A stretch of DNA of 64,000 nt, taken from NCBI RefSeq assembly GCF_023612255.1, contig NZ_CP063231.1, positions 3,962,501-4,026,500 on the forward strand, read 5' to 3'. Made by a program: the position numbers and the translations under genes. The DNA comes from Luteibacter flocculans. Its GTDB lineage: Bacteria > Pseudomonadota > Gammaproteobacteria > Xanthomonadales > Rhodanobacteraceae. This document shows, one piece after another, positions 46,933-57,146 of this stretch (the first letter of the stretch is position 1; the number at the start of each line of letters is the position of its first letter). The notes beneath the pieces are model-generated. The model did not search any database. It had not been told where the DNA came from and saw only the letters and a program-made list of their open reading frames with translations.

Positions 46933-47712
46933 ATGACCATCAACTTCTCTTGCACCATGTGCGGCCGCTGTTGCCACGGCTTGCGATTACCCGTCGGCGT
47001 GGACGAGGCGGTGGCATGGCTGCGCGACGGCGTCCAGGTGCAGCTTTTCTGCGAAGCGATTCCCTGGCCAGCGGAGCCGCCGGCCGACAACCTGTTGGCC
47101 TGGTACAAACGACGCCGGGCATTCGCGGCGACCAGCGGACAGCTTCCCTTGCGGGTCATCGTCTCGCTGATGGCGACGTTTACGGATGCCTGCCCGAACC
47201 TCCTGCCAGACTTCCGCTGCGGCATCTATGAGCGGCGGCCTCGTGCCTGTCGGGTGTATCCCGCCGAGGTAAACCCCTTCGTCGTGCTGGAACGGGATGC
47301 CAAGCTATGTCCGCCTGAGGCTTGGGAATCCACACAGGTATTGAAGAGCGACGATGGAACGTGGGCCGATCCGGAGGTGGCTGCGTCGGTGGTCGGCATG
47401 CAGGAAGCCGACGCACGGGACGCCGACGTCAAGGCACGCCTGTGCGCCATCCTCGGCGTCGCGCGCAGCGGATTGTCGAACGAGGGTGTCGTGATCCATG
47501 TTCCCGATGGTCAACGATTGCTTGCGGCCCTGGAGCTGGCGACCGCTGGCGGGGATCATGCGAAGCAGCCCGGCGCGCCCTGGGAGATCGTCTCCCACCG
47601 GCAGGCCACACTCGATTTGCTTCACTCGGCCGGGTGCGCGTCGCTGCCCGCCTCGGCTCTCGTGGGACAGGGCGTCAGCTTCCTTGGGTTCGTTCCGGGC
47701 GATGCCGCCTGA
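46933..47712 (+). CDS. YkgJ-like cysteine-cluster protein
   Basis: 259 residues with a GAGGGG ribosome-binding site. The N-terminal motif CTMCGRCC (residues 7-14, CxxCxxCC) and the later FRCGIYERRPRACRVYP are the signature of the YkgJ/UPF0153 family, whose cysteines probably bind zinc or an iron-sulfur cluster. The C-terminal part is variable. Function is not established. Confidence 0.85.
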   Translation: MTINFSCTMCGRCCHGLRLPVGVDEAVAWLRDGVQVQLFCEAIPWPAEPPADNLLAWYKRRRAFAATSGQLPLRVIVSLMATFTDACPNLLPDFRCGIYERRPRACRVYPAEVNPFVVLERDAKLCPPEAWESTQVLKSDDGTWADPEVAASVVGMQEADARDADVKARLCAILGVARSGLSNEGVVIHVPDGQRLLAALELATAGGDHAKQPGAPWEIVSHRQATLDLLHSAGCASLPASALVGQGVSFLGFVPGDAA

Positions 47713-47784
47713 CGTTCCGCTGCGTGATGGACGGGCCGTATACCCGCCATGTGACCGCGCGGCTTTCGTTGGACTGTGCCCGAA

Positions 47785-49284
47785 TCAGAACCGCCGGTAG
47801 TGCATCGCTTCCGCCAGGTGCACCTTCTCCACGCAACCCGTTCCGCCTTCGAGATCGGCGATCGTGCGCGCCACGCGGAGAATGCGGTGGTATGCACGCG
47901 CAGAGGCACCGAGCTTGTCCAGCGCCGTCTCCAGCCATTCGCGGTCGGAGCTCTGCAAGGCGCAGTCGCGTTCGAGGTTCACGACACTGAGTTCGGCGTT
48001 GGCCTGGCCGGCCCGCAGCAGCGCCTTCTCACGCGCGGCGATCACGCGCGCACGCACGGTGGCGCTGTCATCGTCGCGCGGACCACGCACGGATGCGACT
48101 TCCGCAAGCGGTACGCGCGGCACCTCCACACAGAGGTCGATGCGGTCGAGCAGCGGCCCGGAGATCCGGCCGCGATAGCGCTGCACCTGATCGGGCGTGC
48201 AGCGACATTCATGAAAGGAGTCACCCGCGTACCCGCAGGGACAAGGATTCATCGCGGCGACGAGTTGGAACTCGGCAGGGAACGTCGATTGCCGTGCGGC
48301 CCGCGAGATCACGATCTGCCCGGATTCCAACGGTTCCCGAAGCACTTCCAGGACGTGGCGACTGAACTCGGGCAGCTCGTCGAGGAACAGTACGCCGTTA
48401 TGGGCCAAGGAAATCTCGCCCGGTCGCGGCGACGACCCGCCACCCACGAGCGCGACACCGGACGCCGTGTGATGAGGTGCGCGGAAGGGGCGGCGACGCC
48501 AGCAGCTCGGATCGATGTCCTCACCCGACAGCGAACGAATGGCGCAGCTCTCCAGCGCTTCGGACTCGATCATGGGCGGAAGGATGCCGGGAAGCCGCTC
48601 CGCCAGCATGGTTTTGCCGGTACCGGGCGGACCGATCAGCAGCAGGTGATGACCACCGGCCGCAGCGATCTCCAACGCGCGGCGCGCTTGATGCTGGCCG
48701 CGGACATCACGCATGTCCGGGCCACAGGTCGGCATGTCGTAAAAGTCGGCTGCCTCGGGAGCCGTCAGTTCCGCTTGGCCGCGAAGCCAGGCACAGACTT
48801 CGGCAAGGCTATCGGCAAGCAGGACATCGCCTTCGCCGATCAGCGCGGCTTCGGCAGCGTTCGCGCGTGGCACCACGATACGCCGGCCGCTGCGGCGGGC
48901 ACGGATCAGCGCAGGGAGGATTCCGGTCACCGCCCGCAACTCGCCGGACAGCGCCAGCTCGCCGAGGAACTCGCAATCGTCGAGTCGCTCGCGCGGCACC
49001 TGCGAACCCGCAGCCAGGATGCCCAGCGCAATGGCAAGGTCGAATCGGCCGCCGTCCTTCGGCAACTCCGCAGGTGCGAGGTTTACCGTCACCCGTCGGT
49101 TGGGATACTCGAAGGCGGTGTTCTGGATGGCAACGCGTACCCGGTCACGCGCTTCGCGGACCGCCGCCTCGGGCAGCCCGACGATGGACGTGGATGGCAG
49201 ACCGCCGGAAAGATGAACTTCGACGACGACTTGCGGCGCCGCGACACCTTCCTGCGCGCGCGAAAGGGTGACGGCGAGGCTCAT
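47785..49284 (-). CDS. comM: YifB/ComM family AAA ATPase
   Basis: 499 residues. The N-terminal Lon-like domain (VVVEVHLSGGLPSTSIVGLPEAAVREARDRV spans its core) is followed by an AAA+ Mg-chelatase-like module with Walker A GPPGTGKTM and Walker B VLFLDELPEF, and a C-terminal helical domain. ComM is a helicase that promotes branch migration during natural transformation. It converges with the YkgJ-like gene. Natural competence is not otherwise shown here. Confidence 0.92.
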   Translation of the reverse strand: MSLAVTLSRAQEGVAAPQVVVEVHLSGGLPSTSIVGLPEAAVREARDRVRVAIQNTAFEYPNRRVTVNLAPAELPKDGGRFDLAIALGILAAGSQVPRERLDDCEFLGELALSGELRAVTGILPALIRARRSGRRIVVPRANAAEAALIGEGDVLLADSLAEVCAWLRGQAELTAPEAADFYDMPTCGPDMRDVRGQHQARRALEIAAAGGHHLLLIGPPGTGKTMLAERLPGILPPMIESEALESCAIRSLSGEDIDPSCWRRRPFRAPHHTASGVALVGGGSSPRPGEISLAHNGVLFLDELPEFSRHVLEVLREPLESGQIVISRAARQSTFPAEFQLVAAMNPCPCGYAGDSFHECRCTPDQVQRYRGRISGPLLDRIDLCVEVPRVPLAEVASVRGPRDDDSATVRARVIAAREKALLRAGQANAELSVVNLERDCALQSSDREWLETALDKLGASARAYHRILRVARTIADLEGGTGCVEKVHLAEAMHYRRF

Positions 49285-49382
49285 GGCGACGAATATCGTA
49301 AACGGTAACGGACCGTCACGAGCAGCGAACCTTCGTGATCCAAGTGGGACCGGGTTCGCATGCGCACTCCTTTGCGATCACA

Positions 49383-49438
49383 GGAAAAATAACCGCCCCC
49401 GACCGCTCTCGGGGTGAGGGTGACGGATCGGGGGCGGT
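49383..49438 (-). terminator. Intrinsic terminator of ubiK
   Basis: ACCGCCCCCGA (49392-49402) and TCGGGGGCGGT (49428-49438) form an 11-bp stem. On the minus strand it is followed by TTATTTTTCC, a good T-run. It lies 20 bases after the ubiK stop. Confidence 0.85.
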
Positions 49439-49458
49439 CCCGGGACGTGCGGCCGTCC

Positions 49459-49713
49459 TTACTGGCCGCGGTTTGCCGCGCTGACTTCTAGGTCGGCAAG
49501 GCGCTTTTCCAAAAGCTCGAGTCGCTCGCGCGTACGCGCCAGAACCTGACTCTGAACATCGAATTCTTCGCGAGTTACGAGATCGAGGCGGCGTAGTCCT
49601 TGCGCCAGAATGTCTTTGAAGTTGGCCTGCATGTCCTCACGCGCTTGCGCCAACCCTGGCGGAACCAACGATGCCAACCGCTGTGCGAGTTGATCGATAC
49701 CCTGCACATCCAT
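49459..49713 (-). CDS. ubiK: Ubiquinone biosynthesis accessory factor UbiK
   Basis: 84 residues from the ATG at 49713, preceded by GAGG at a good distance; a GTG three codons upstream is less likely. BMFP-type protein: amphipathic helix (MDVQGIDQLAQRLASLVP), then FKDILAQGLRRLDLVTREEFDVQ, then the C-terminal coiled coil LERLEKRLADLE-like. UbiK partners UbiJ (encoded at 35482-36150) in the Ubi metabolon. A strong terminator follows. Confidence 0.9.
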   Translation of the reverse strand: MDVQGIDQLAQRLASLVPPGLAQAREDMQANFKDILAQGLRRLDLVTREEFDVQSQVLARTRERLELLEKRLADLEVSAANRGQ

Positions 49714-49757
49714 CTTGCGCACCTCGATGTCGTGGAATGAAGTTTAAGTGATGGGTT

Positions 49758-50233
<476 letters not shown>

Positions 50234-50252
50234 TCCTGGACGTCGCTACCGG

Positions 50253-50777
50253 TCAGACGACCTGCAAGGCGCGCTTGTGCCGACGGTGGTGTACGAGGAT
50301 GCCGGCGTAGTAGGTCAGGTAGTAACCCACGGTCAGTCCGACAATCGCCATGGTCAGCGGGCTGTTGCCCGGTGCCGGTCCCTGGACGACGCCGTCTCCC
50401 GTCAGGGCAGGCATCAGGGCGAGAAAGCGCCAGGCGAGGCGCCCCACCAGCAGCGCCGTGAGTACGCCGCCCATCCAGGGGTTGGGAACGTAGAAGTCCG
50501 CGCCATCCGCGCCTGACTCGAAACGGGTCAGGCGCAGGCCAAGCAGAAGCGCCAGCGTGGCACCACCGACCGCACCCTCTAGCGCGCCTTCGGCGAGGCG
50601 CACGTCCTGCAGCCCCGACGTCATCATCAGGCACACGACGATCGCGAACATCACCACGCGAGCCGTCATTCGACGGGTGCGGATGAGCTGCCGACCGAAG
50701 CTGCCGCGCACACGGCGATATACGGCAAACACCATCACGGGAGCGACGAACAGCGGGAGGACGGACGGAGCCAGCAT
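50253..50777 (-). CDS. Predicted membrane protein (CcdC/DUF1453-like)
   Basis: 174 residues from the ATG at 50777 (MLAPSVLPLFVAPVMVFAVY). About five hydrophobic segments are seen (near residues 5-22, 38-55, 65-85, 105-125 and 140-160). A conserved-looking short basic loop RRVRGSFGRQ follows TM1. The layout recalls CcdC/DUF1453-type proteins, but I cannot confirm it. Convergent with the P-II gene, 19 bases away. Function is unknown. Confidence 0.6.
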   Translation of the reverse strand: MLAPSVLPLFVAPVMVFAVYRRVRGSFGRQLIRTRRMTARVVMFAIVVCLMMTSGLQDVRLAEGALEGAVGGATLALLLGLRLTRFESGADGADFYVPNPWMGGVLTALLVGRLAWRFLALMPALTGDGVVQGPAPGNSPLTMAIVGLTVGYYLTYYAGILVHHRRHKRALQVV

Positions 50778-50918
50778 GGCGGAAACCTCGGTGGGATCGT
50801 GTAAGGCCAGCTTAGCGACCCACGGTTTTCGTTCGAGGGGCGATTGTGACCCGTCGCAGGTGACGGCTGTCATCCCGGCAGCGACCGCGGCCGGTGATGA
50901 CAGCTAGGGTCCCCAGGC

Positions 50919-51653
50919 CTACTTGGCCTTACCCTGATTCGCCACGGCGGCCATCTTGGCCTCGATCTCCGCCTGATCGCCCAGGTAATAGTGCTTCACG
51001 GGCTTGAGGTCGGCGTCGAATTCGTAGACGAGCGGGATGCCGTTGGGGATGTTCAGCTCGGCGATGTCGTCATCGGAAATGTTGTCGAAGAACTTCACCA
51101 GCGCACGCATGGAATTACCGTGGGCCGCCATCAGCACGTTGTGACCTGCGCGGATGGCCGGGGCGAGCACTTCGTGCCAATAGGGCAGCACGCGGGCCAC
51201 CGTATCTTTCAGGCACTCGGTCAGCGGCACGTCGATGCCTTTGTACCGGTCATCGTCCGCGAACGAGGTGGCGCCCGGCTCCAGGGCCGGCGGCGGGGTG
51301 TCGTAGCTGCGCCGCCAGACGTGGACCTGCTCGTTGCCATACTTGGCCGCCGTTTCGGCCTTGTTGAGGCCGGTCAGCGCGCCGTAGTGCCGCTCGTTGA
51401 GGCGCCAGTCGGTCACGACCGGCACCCACATCAGGTCCATTTCGTCCTGCACGTGCCAGAGGGTCCGGACAGCGCGCTTGAGGTACGAGGTATGGGCCAC
51501 ATCGAAGGTGAAACCGGCCTCCTTCAGCAGGCGACCGGCTTCACGCGCCTCCGCCACGCCCTGTTCGCTGAGGTCGACGTCGGCCCAGCCGCTGAAACGG
51601 TTCTCGAGGTTCCAGGCCGACTGGCCGTGGCGAATCATGACGAGCTTGTACAT
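50919..51653 (-). CDS. gpmA: 2,3-bisphosphoglycerate-dependent phosphoglycerate mutase
   Basis: 244 residues from the ATG at 51653 ([12 protein letters not shown]); the in-frame upstream TTG is not needed. The phosphohistidine motif is RHG (His9), and the conserved [14 protein letters not shown] and [11 protein letters not shown] regions contain the second catalytic His. It interconverts 3- and 2-phosphoglycerate in glycolysis. Confidence 0.97.
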   Translation of the reverse strand: MYKLVMIRHGQSAWNLENRFSGWADVDLSEQGVAEAREAGRLLKEAGFTFDVAHTSYLKRAVRTLWHVQDEMDLMWVPVVTDWRLNERHYGALTGLNKAETAAKYGNEQVHVWRRSYDTPPPALEPGATSFADDDRYKGIDVPLTECLKDTVARVLPYWHEVLAPAIRAGHNVLMAAHGNSMRALVKFFDNISDDDIAELNIPNGIPLVYEFDADLKPVKHYYLGDQAEIEAKMAAVANQGKAK

Positions 51654-51839
51654 GGCATCCAACGATGGGGAGGAAAAATCCGATGGTGGAACCTGCGCCG
51701 GAGGCCGTCAACTTCGGGGCGCCCTTCCCTTCGCCGAGCCAGCGAGCGCCGGGCCGCCTGGGCCGCCCCTGCCGTGAGTCACGCTAAACCCTGGGCGCCC
51801 CGGATGCATCCTAGGGGTCCATGCCACCGGAGTTCCGCC

Positions 51840-52487
51840 ATGCGCCGTACCCTTCTCTCGCTTCTCATTGCGCTGTCCGTCTCAGGCGCCGTCATGGCCG
51901 ACGACGACATCAGCAAGGTCAATGGCACTGCCTCGGTAGAGGATGGGCAGCATGCCGGGGACGTCCACACGGTCAACGGTTCCGTGCGAATTGGCGCCCG
52001 CGCCGTGGTGCAACGAGCCACCACGGTGAACGGTTCCGTCGAACTGGGCGACGCGGCAGCGGCGTCCACAGTCAAGACAGTGAACGGCGCAGTACGACTG
52101 CACGAGAAGTCGCGAGCCAATGAGGTCGAGACGGTGAATGGACGGGTCGAACTCGCGCGAGGCGCCGAGGTGACCGGGCACCTTTCGAACGTCAACGGGG
52201 ACATCAATCTCGACGGCGCCCATGTCGGCGGTGGCATCGAAACGGTGAATGCCGACATCACGGTGGGAGATGGTTCCCGAATCGAAGGCGGCATCCTGGT
52301 GAAGAAGCCTTCCTCGAGCTGGTTCCACGAGAACAACCGGCTGCCCAAGATCGTCATCGGCCCGCATGCCGTCGTGCAGGGATCGCTGACCTTCGAGCGC
52401 CCGGTCGAACTCTACGTCAGCGATTCGGCCACCGTCGGCAAGATCGAAGGCGCCACGGCGAAGACGTTCGCCGGCGCCTCGCCCTGA
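51840..52487 (+). CDS. Secreted 18-residue-repeat beta-solenoid protein
   Basis: 215 residues from the ATG at 51840, with GGAG upstream. A signal peptide (LLSLLIALSVSGAVMA) is followed by seven consecutive repeats of 18-19 residues, each opening with [KTN]VNG (KVNGTASVE, TVNGSVRIG, TVNGSVELG, TVNGAVRLH, TVNGRVELA, NVNGDINLD, TVNADITVG). The period and the alternating strand pattern indicate a parallel beta-helix, like the DUF4097 or bactofilin-like polymer-forming folds. The last ~55 residues continue the strands without the VNG motif. Function is unknown. It is transcribed alone between gpmA and hemF. Confidence 0.7.
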   Translation: MRRTLLSLLIALSVSGAVMADDDISKVNGTASVEDGQHAGDVHTVNGSVRIGARAVVQRATTVNGSVELGDAAAASTVKTVNGAVRLHEKSRANEVETVNGRVELARGAEVTGHLSNVNGDINLDGAHVGGGIETVNADITVGDGSRIEGGILVKKPSSSWFHENNRLPKIVIGPHAVVQGSLTFERPVELYVSDSATVGKIEGATAKTFAGASP

Positions 52488-52502
52488 GGTCGTGCGTCAT
52501 GC

Positions 52503-52527
52503 GACGCGGCGCGCACGGCGCCGCGTC
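52503..52527. terminator. Hairpin between convergent solenoid gene and hemF
   Basis: GACGCGGCGC and GCGCCGCGTC form a perfect 10-bp stem with a 5-nt loop, 16 bases after one stop and just outside the other. No T-run. Confidence 0.5.
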
Positions 52528-52529
52528 GA

Positions 52530-53453
<924 letters not shown>

Positions 53454-53531
53454 CTAGCCCCAGAGCTTAGCAAGGTGCCGCATGACATCGCTGTGACATG
53501 CCGCCGCGCACGACGCCCCTGGCATATGTGC

Positions 53532-54242
53532 TCAGGAAATGCGCGCCGCCATGCGACGGTTCCCGCTCACGGCGGCCCAGCGCATGCCGGTGTCGATCCA
53601 CATGAGGTAACCCGCTTCCATCATCAGGCGGATGACGTAGCGCCGCCCCCACGGAAGACGCTCTTCCGCGGCAACCGGCGCGGCATCGAAACCCAGTCGG
53701 CGTGCGAGATAGAGACAGCGCGCCAGATGGTAGCGACTGGTGACGAGCCAGACCGGCGGCAGCGACGCGTCAGCCGCTTCACGCAACAACTCGCGAGCGT
53801 GGCGCAGGTTTTCCAGCGAGTCGATGGATGCCTGTTCCAATTCCATGCGTACGGTGGCCGGCCAGCCCTGCTCCACCAGCCAGCGGCGCCCCGCCTCGGC
53901 CTCGCTGACTTCGCCGCCGCTCTGTCCACCCAGTACGAGGACGCGGTCGGTGCGGCCTGCCCATGCGCCTTGCCGTCCCCGGGCAAGGCGCGCGACGAAA
54001 TCCGCTTCAGGGCGGTCATCGACCAATCGGCGGCCGAAGATCAGCATCGTGCGACGCTCCGACGGTCGCGTGGTACTCCGGCCCGCATGCCAGCAGACGC
54101 GGGCGAGATGGGCGACGTAGAGCAGGCCCAGCGTTGCCGTGAACGCCAAGGCGGTCATCAGCGCCGCGACGAGAATGTCCCGGTCGCTGAGATAGCGCCA
54201 GACGCCGCGGCGGAGGATTTTCGGAGCGTGGATGCCGGACAT
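53532..54242 (-). CDS. YdcF/ElyC-like DUF218 protein
   Basis: 236 residues from the ATG at 54242 (MSGIHAPKILRRG). One N-terminal membrane helix (about residues 22-45, AALMTALAFTATLGLLYVA) is followed by the DUF218 core: RVLVLGGQSGGEVSEAEAG, EQASIDSLENLRHARELL and VWLVTSRYHLARCLYLAR. Family members such as ElyC act in envelope or peptidoglycan metabolism. A longer in-frame reading to 54404 is rejected as it overlaps the pigment gene promoter. Confidence 0.82.
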   Translation of the reverse strand: MSGIHAPKILRRGVWRYLSDRDILVAALMTALAFTATLGLLYVAHLARVCWHAGRSTTRPSERRTMLIFGRRLVDDRPEADFVARLARGRQGAWAGRTDRVLVLGGQSGGEVSEAEAGRRWLVEQGWPATVRMELEQASIDSLENLRHARELLREAADASLPPVWLVTSRYHLARCLYLARRLGFDAAPVAAEERLPWGRRYVIRLMMEAGYLMWIDTGMRWAAVSGNRRMAARIS

Positions 54243-54357
54243 GCGACCGTCCCGGGGGAGAAGCAAAGTCTTGCGGATTCGGCACGTCCCATGCAATCGG
54301 CTGAACGCCTCCGCGCGTTCACGCGACGCAAGAGAGCAAAAAGGATAGGCTCCCCGC

Positions 54358-55560
54358 ATGCCGCATCCCATGCCTCCGCTCGCCATCCGCGCGTACACCG
54401 CCACCTCCGCTCTCGGCCGTGGTCTTCAGGCCCACGCCGACGCTCTCGCCGCCTCGCGCGGCGGTCTTGCTCCCAACGATTTCAGCTTCGCGCCACTGGC
54501 GTGCTGGATCGGCCGCGTTGCCGGCGTGGAGGACGCACCGTTACCGCCGGAACTCACGGAATGGGACTGCCGCAACAACCGACTCGCATGGATGGCGCTG
54601 CAACAGGACGGCTTCGCCGACGCCGTACGTGCGACACGCGAGCGTTACGGCGCCCATCGCGTTGCCGTGCTCCTGGGTACATCGACGGCAAGCATCGGCG
54701 CCACCGAAGAAGGCTACCGGCGCCTCGATAACGGCAACATGCCGGCCGACCTCCATCGCCCGGTGCTGCACACGCCCCACTCGCTCGCTGGTTTTGTCGC
54801 CGCGGCGTTCGAACTGGAAGGCCCCTGCCTCACCGTGGCCACGGCGTGCTCGTCCAGCGCCAAGGTCTTTGCGAATGCCGAGCGGATGATCCGCCTCGGG
54901 CTGATCGACGCGGCCGTGGTCGGCGGTACCGACACGCTGTGCGACAGCGTTCTTTTCGGATTCAACTCGCTGGAGCTGGTGTCGCCGGAACCGTGCCGGC
55001 CGTTCGACGCACGGCGCAACGGGATATCCATTGGCGAGGCCGCCGGCTTTGCCATCGTGGAGCGTATCGCTGGCGTGGCCGATGCGCCGCTGCTCATCGG
55101 TTACGGCGAGGCAAGCGACGCCCACCATATGTCGACGCCGCATCCCGAAGGCCTCGGTGCGGAACTCGCCTTGCGCGACGCGCTCGAGCGCGCCGGCATC
55201 GAACCCGCCGACGTCGACTACATCAACCTGCACGGCACCGCGAGCCAGAAGAACGACGAAGTCGAGGCCGCGCTGGTCGCGCGGACCTTCCCGGCCTCGA
55301 CGCGTGCCAGCTCGACCAAGGGCTTCACCGGTCACACGCTCGGTGCGGCCGGCATATTGGAAGCCGCGATCACGCTGCTTGCCATGCGCGACGGCCGCGT
55401 ACCCGCCAACCTCGGCGCGACGCAGCCCGACCCGCTGTGCGGACCGCAGATGGCATGGCACGAGGAATCCAAGCCAATCCGCATCGCGCTCAGCAATTCA
55501 TTCGGCTTCGGTGGCAACAACGCATGCCTTGCCTTCGCTCACGCGGAGCACGCAGCATGA
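54358..55560 (+). CDS. Beta-ketoacyl-ACP synthase of the aryl-polyene cluster
   Basis: 400 residues, FabF-like ketosynthase. The active-site Cys164 is in ATACSSSAK, the histidines are His292 (NLHGTAS) and His326 (GFTGHTLGAAG), and Lys321 is in STKGF. The Cys-His-His triad is complete, so it should be an active condensing enzyme. The next gene, overlapping by 4 bases, encodes a ketosynthase-like partner, the heterodimer arrangement of aryl-polyene and type II polyketide synthesis. It is the first gene of the plus-strand pigment arm. Confidence 0.9.
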   Translation: MPHPMPPLAIRAYTATSALGRGLQAHADALAASRGGLAPNDFSFAPLACWIGRVAGVEDAPLPPELTEWDCRNNRLAWMALQQDGFADAVRATRERYGAHRVAVLLGTSTASIGATEEGYRRLDNGNMPADLHRPVLHTPHSLAGFVAAAFELEGPCLTVATACSSSAKVFANAERMIRLGLIDAAVVGGTDTLCDSVLFGFNSLELVSPEPCRPFDARRNGISIGEAAGFAIVERIAGVADAPLLIGYGEASDAHHMSTPHPEGLGAELALRDALERAGIEPADVDYINLHGTASQKNDEVEAALVARTFPASTRASSTKGFTGHTLGAAGILEAAITLLAMRDGRVPANLGATQPDPLCGPQMAWHEESKPIRIALSNSFGFGGNNACLAFAHAEHAA

Positions 55561-56357
55561 GCGCAGCGCTTTCGGTCTGGGTAAGCGGTATCGGTCTGTG
55601 GGCGCCGGGGGCGTCGACCTGGGATGCCTTCCGTGACGTCGTGAGTGGCGGTGCGCCATCTGGCGCCAGCGAGCGGCCCGTGGCCGACGTGCTACCGCCC
55701 AACGAGCGTCGTCGCGCACCGGAGAGCGTTCTGCTCGCGGCGGCCGCCGCAGGTCAGGCGGTGCGGATGAGTGGTCGCGATGCCGCCACCCTGCCCTGCG
55801 TCTTCGCCTCGGCGCACGGCGACCAGGTCATCACCGACTACATGTGCCAGACCCTCGCCACCGCGCCCCTCGAACTCTCGCCGACGAAGTTCCATAACTC
55901 CGTGCATAACGCGCCCGCTGGTTACTGGACGATCGCCACGCACTGCCACGCGAGTTCCAGCGCCGTGTCGGGCGGCGAACAGGCCTTCGGTGCCGGGCTG
56001 CTGGAAGCAGCGAGCCTCGCCGTCGCCGACGACCGCGACGTACTCCTGGCCAGCTACGACATCGCGGGTTCGGGCCCGCTCGGCGCCATGACCAGCACCA
56101 CCGGCCCGTTTGCCGTGGCCATGGTCCTGTCGCCGCGCGCCGGTGGCGCCGCCACGCGACTCGACATCACGCCCGAGCGCGGCAACGTCGGCGCCGAGCC
56201 GATCGGCGATCCGTGGCTCGACGGCCTTGTGGCAAGCAACCCGGCGGCCCATTCGGTGCCGTTGATGCATGCCCTGGCACTGATGCGTCCCACGGCGCTG
56301 CGTGTGCCTGCCGCGCGCGGTCTCGACCTGCACATCGACATCGGGGTGGCCGCATGA
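55557..56357 (+). CDS. Ketosynthase-like chain length factor
   Basis: 266 residues from the ATG at 55557, overlapping the ketosynthase stop (ATGA). A short N-terminal ketosynthase-2-type domain (SVWVSGIGLWAPG, VFASAHGDQVITDYM, SPTKFHNSVHNAPAGYW, THCHASSSAVSGGEQAF) lacks the active-site Cys of the TACSS type. This matches the chain-length-factor partner (ApeC-like) of aryl-polyene ketosynthases. It pairs with the preceding enzyme to set polyene length. Confidence 0.85.
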   Translation: MSAALSVWVSGIGLWAPGASTWDAFRDVVSGGAPSGASERPVADVLPPNERRRAPESVLLAAAAAGQAVRMSGRDAATLPCVFASAHGDQVITDYMCQTLATAPLELSPTKFHNSVHNAPAGYWTIATHCHASSSAVSGGEQAFGAGLLEAASLAVADDRDVLLASYDIAGSGPLGAMTSTTGPFAVAMVLSPRAGGAATRLDITPERGNVGAEPIGDPWLDGLVASNPAAHSVPLMHALALMRPTALRVPAARGLDLHIDIGVAA

Positions 56358-57127
56358 ATACCACCGCGGGGCGCTACTGCATCCTGATTCCCTGCCTCAA
56401 TGAGGAAAAGGCCATCGGCCGCGTGGTCAGCGAGGCGCTGGCGCTCGGCCTGCCGGTGATCGTCGTGGACGACGGCTCGGACGACCGCACGCCCGACATC
56501 GTTGGCGCCATGCCGGTCACGCTGTTGCGGCATCCGACCCGGCGCGGCAAAGGCGAGGCGCTGCGTACCGGCTTTCGCGAAGTGCTGCGTCACGACTACG
56601 ACGGCGTGGTCACCATGGACGGCGACGGCCAGCACCTGGCCGCCGACGTGCCTGCGATCATCGCAGCCGGCGAGCGCTACCCCGGCAGTATCGTGATAGG
56701 CGCCCGCCTGCTCGAACGCGAACAGCAACCCCCCGGCCGACGCCGTGCCAACGCCGTGGCCGACTGGGGAATCTCGCTGGCATGCGGCTGGCCCATCGCC
56801 GATACGCAAAGCGGTCAGCGTCTGTATCCGCGCTCGGTGCTCGATCTGGTCGACCTGCCTGCGGAACACTTCGTGTTCGAGGCGGCCATGCTCATCACCG
56901 CCTGTCGCGAGCGCGGCGTGCGCGTCGTATCGGTGCCGATCGCGTCGCGCTATCAGGGCGAGTTCCGTCTCAGTCACTTCAGCCCCGTGCGCGACGTGAC
57001 GCGGATCACCACCTATACGATCGGCCGGGTGTTCCATTATGGAAACTTCCTGGCCTGCTATCGCCAAGCCAAGGCGCGGCCGACCATTGTCACCCCCGAT
57101 ATCGGCGCCGCCAAAGAGTCGCACTGA
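56354..57127 (+). CDS. Family 2 glycosyltransferase
   Basis: 257 residues from the ATG at 56354, overlapping the preceding stop by 4 bases. The GT2 signature is ILIPCLNEEKAIGRV, then VVDDGSDDRT and VTMDGDGQH (DxD-type metal site). It resembles dolichol-phosphate-mannose synthase-like enzymes without C-terminal membrane helices. It probably glycosylates the pigment or a lipid carrier in the locus. Acceptor and donor are unknown. Confidence 0.9.
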   Translation: MNTTAGRYCILIPCLNEEKAIGRVVSEALALGLPVIVVDDGSDDRTPDIVGAMPVTLLRHPTRRGKGEALRTGFREVLRHDYDGVVTMDGDGQHLAADVPAIIAAGERYPGSIVIGARLLEREQQPPGRRRANAVADWGISLACGWPIADTQSGQRLYPRSVLDLVDLPAEHFVFEAAMLITACRERGVRVVSVPIASRYQGEFRLSHFSPVRDVTRITTYTIGRVFHYGNFLACYRQAKARPTIVTPDIGAAKESH

Positions 57128-57146
57128 CACCACGAGGAAGAGATCG

